Positions 62,916-64,000 of a DNA stretch of 64,000 nucleotides are shown here, piece by piece (position 1 is the first letter of the stretch; every line of letters begins with the position of its first letter). The translations under genes were made by a program, and so were the position numbers. The notes under the pieces were generated by a model that had not been told where the DNA came from, did no database searches, and saw only the letters and a program-made list of their open reading frames with translations. Source of the DNA: Betaproteobacteria bacterium (lineage in GTDB: Bacteria; Pseudomonadota; Gammaproteobacteria; Burkholderiales; SG8-41); contig JAKFUS010000010.1 of assembly GCA_021732605.1 (NCBI GenBank), positions 1-64,000 on the forward strand. Reading direction: 5' to 3'.

Positions 62916-63749
62916 ATGAAGCTGTGCGGATTCGAAGCAGGGCTGGACCGGCCGATGTTCCTGATCGCTGGTCCCGATACCCTCGAAAGTGAGCAGATGT
63001 GCCTTGATGTCGCGGGCCATCTGATGGAACAGACTGCGAAGCTGGGTATGCCTTATGTCTTCAAAGGCTCCTTCGACAAGGCCAACCGCACTTCGGGCAA
63101 AAGTTACCGCGGCCCCGGCGTGGAAGAGGGGCTGCGTATTCTAGAGTCGGTCCAGCGCCAGATTGGCGTGCCGGTGCTGACTGATGTGCACGAGGACACG
63201 CCGCTCGCCGAAGTCGCGGCAGTGGTCGATGTGATCCAGACGCCGGCCTTTTTGTGCCGGCAGACCAATTTCATCCGCAGCGTGGCGAGCCAGCGCAAAC
63301 CGATGAACATCAAGAAAGGGCAGTTCCTGTCGCCCTGGGAGATGGCCAACGTGGTTGAAAAGGCCCGTAGCACCGGTAACGAGCAGATCATGGTCTGCGA
63401 GCGGGGCTTCAGCTTTGGCTACAACAATCTCGTCGTTGACATGCGCGGCCTGGCGGTCATGCGCAGCAGCGGGTGTCCGGTCGTGTTCGACGCGACCCAT
63501 TCGGTGCAGTTGCCGGGCGGGCAGGGCAACGCCAGCGGCGGTCAGCGCGAACACATTCCGGTACTGGCGCGCGCCGCCGTGGCCGCCGGCGTGTCGGGTG
63601 TGTTCATGGAAACCCATCCCAAGCCCGACGAAGCCCTGTGCGATGGTCCGAATTCCTGGCCGCTGTCGATGATGGGCGAACTGCTGGAAACGCTTCATGC
63701 CCTTGATGCAGCAGTCAAGAGCCGTCGTTTCGTAGAGCAGCATCTATAA
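62916..63749 (+). CDS. kdsA: 3-deoxy-8-phosphooctulonate synthase
   Basis: A 277-residue KDO8P synthase condensing PEP with arabinose 5-phosphate for the LPS inner core. [12 protein letters not shown] (49-60), [40 protein letters not shown] and [12 protein letters not shown] are as expected. The residue that separates metal-dependent (Cys) from metal-independent (Asn) enzymes lies in the N-terminal motif, IAGPC or GGMN in known examples; here it is Asp21 in [10 protein letters not shown]. The rest of the sequence, including the [12 protein letters not shown] loop, looks like the metal-dependent class. Confidence 0.95.
   Translation: MKLCGFEAGLDRPMFLIAGPDTLESEQMCLDVAGHLMEQTAKLGMPYVFKGSFDKANRTSGKSYRGPGVEEGLRILESVQRQIGVPVLTDVHEDTPLAEVAAVVDVIQTPAFLCRQTNFIRSVASQRKPMNIKKGQFLSPWEMANVVEKARSTGNEQIMVCERGFSFGYNNLVVDMRGLAVMRSSGCPVVFDATHSVQLPGGQGNASGGQREHIPVLARAAVAAGVSGVFMETHPKPDEALCDGPNSWPLSMMGELLETLHALDAAVKSRRFVEQHL

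Positions 63750-64000
<251 letters not shown>

Overview
The window is a GC-rich stretch of a betaproteobacterial chromosome, probably Burkholderiales in the broad sense. The evidence is the order map/rpsB-tsf-pyrH-frr-uppS-cdsA-dxr-rseP-bamA-skp-lpxD-fabZ-lpxA-lpxB-rnhB, the order smc-zipA-ligA, ppsR/ppsA back to back, a lone Bug-type (TctC) substrate-binding protein, and a VC_2705-type symporter with its small subunit. I see no phage, insertion sequence, transposase, rRNA or CRISPR array. Most of the window is housekeeping, with accessory blocks set between the conserved blocks.

Layout. 1-5472: a catabolic-looking cluster. A truncated FMN-dependent alpha-hydroxy-acid oxidase diverges from an amidase (AtzE/GatA type), an AtzG/GatC-like small subunit, a Bug solute receptor, an asparaginase-fold amidohydrolase and an enoyl-CoA hydratase. 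5489-5686: tRNA-Ser(GGA) between two terminators. 5704-14340: an acetate-type uptake, activation and signalling region. It holds a two-subunit Na+/solute symporter, an OmpR-type regulator, and a probable minus-strand operon of acs, a 66-residue membrane protein, a transporter-fused histidine kinase (CrbS/CbrA type) and a single-domain receiver. 14540-17901: SRP RNA, a PagL-like lipid A deacylase, then dnaX-ybaB-recR. 17923-20827: a TPR/beta-barrel outer-membrane protein (Slam/DUF560-like) followed by a secreted FecR-domain protein, a candidate type XI secretion pair. 21009-26642: rluB, prmB, pilU, dapD, dapC, queF. 26743-36591: smc-zipA-ligA, galU, a DsrE-family protein, hpt, a thioinosine/purine phosphorylase and a deformylase. 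36653-40065: glnD and map. 40228-54673: the long translation, envelope and lipid A superoperon. 54706-57008: a divergent gene pair resembling selenoneine biosynthesis SenB and SenA, inserted between rnhB and a SpoU methyltransferase gene. 57005-64000: SpoU methyltransferase, ppsR, ppsA, pyrG, kdsA and the start of eno.

How the genes fit together. The superoperon couples translation factors (S2, EF-Ts, RRF) with UMP kinase, undecaprenyl-PP and CDP-diacylglycerol synthesis, outer-membrane biogenesis (RseP, BamA, Skp) and lipid A assembly. kdsA and a PagL-like enzyme add further LPS functions. acs, ppsA and ppsR point to growth on acetate or pyruvate-level substrates with gluconeogenesis.

The items most worth a second look are the SenA/SenB pair, the FecR protein with its Slam-like barrel, the acetate signalling region with a receiver-only regulator, an 18-nt AT-rich motif present in four places, and key-residue substitutions in the asparaginase-like protein, KdsA and PagL. 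Function calls rest on reading motifs and on family knowledge. No database search was run.
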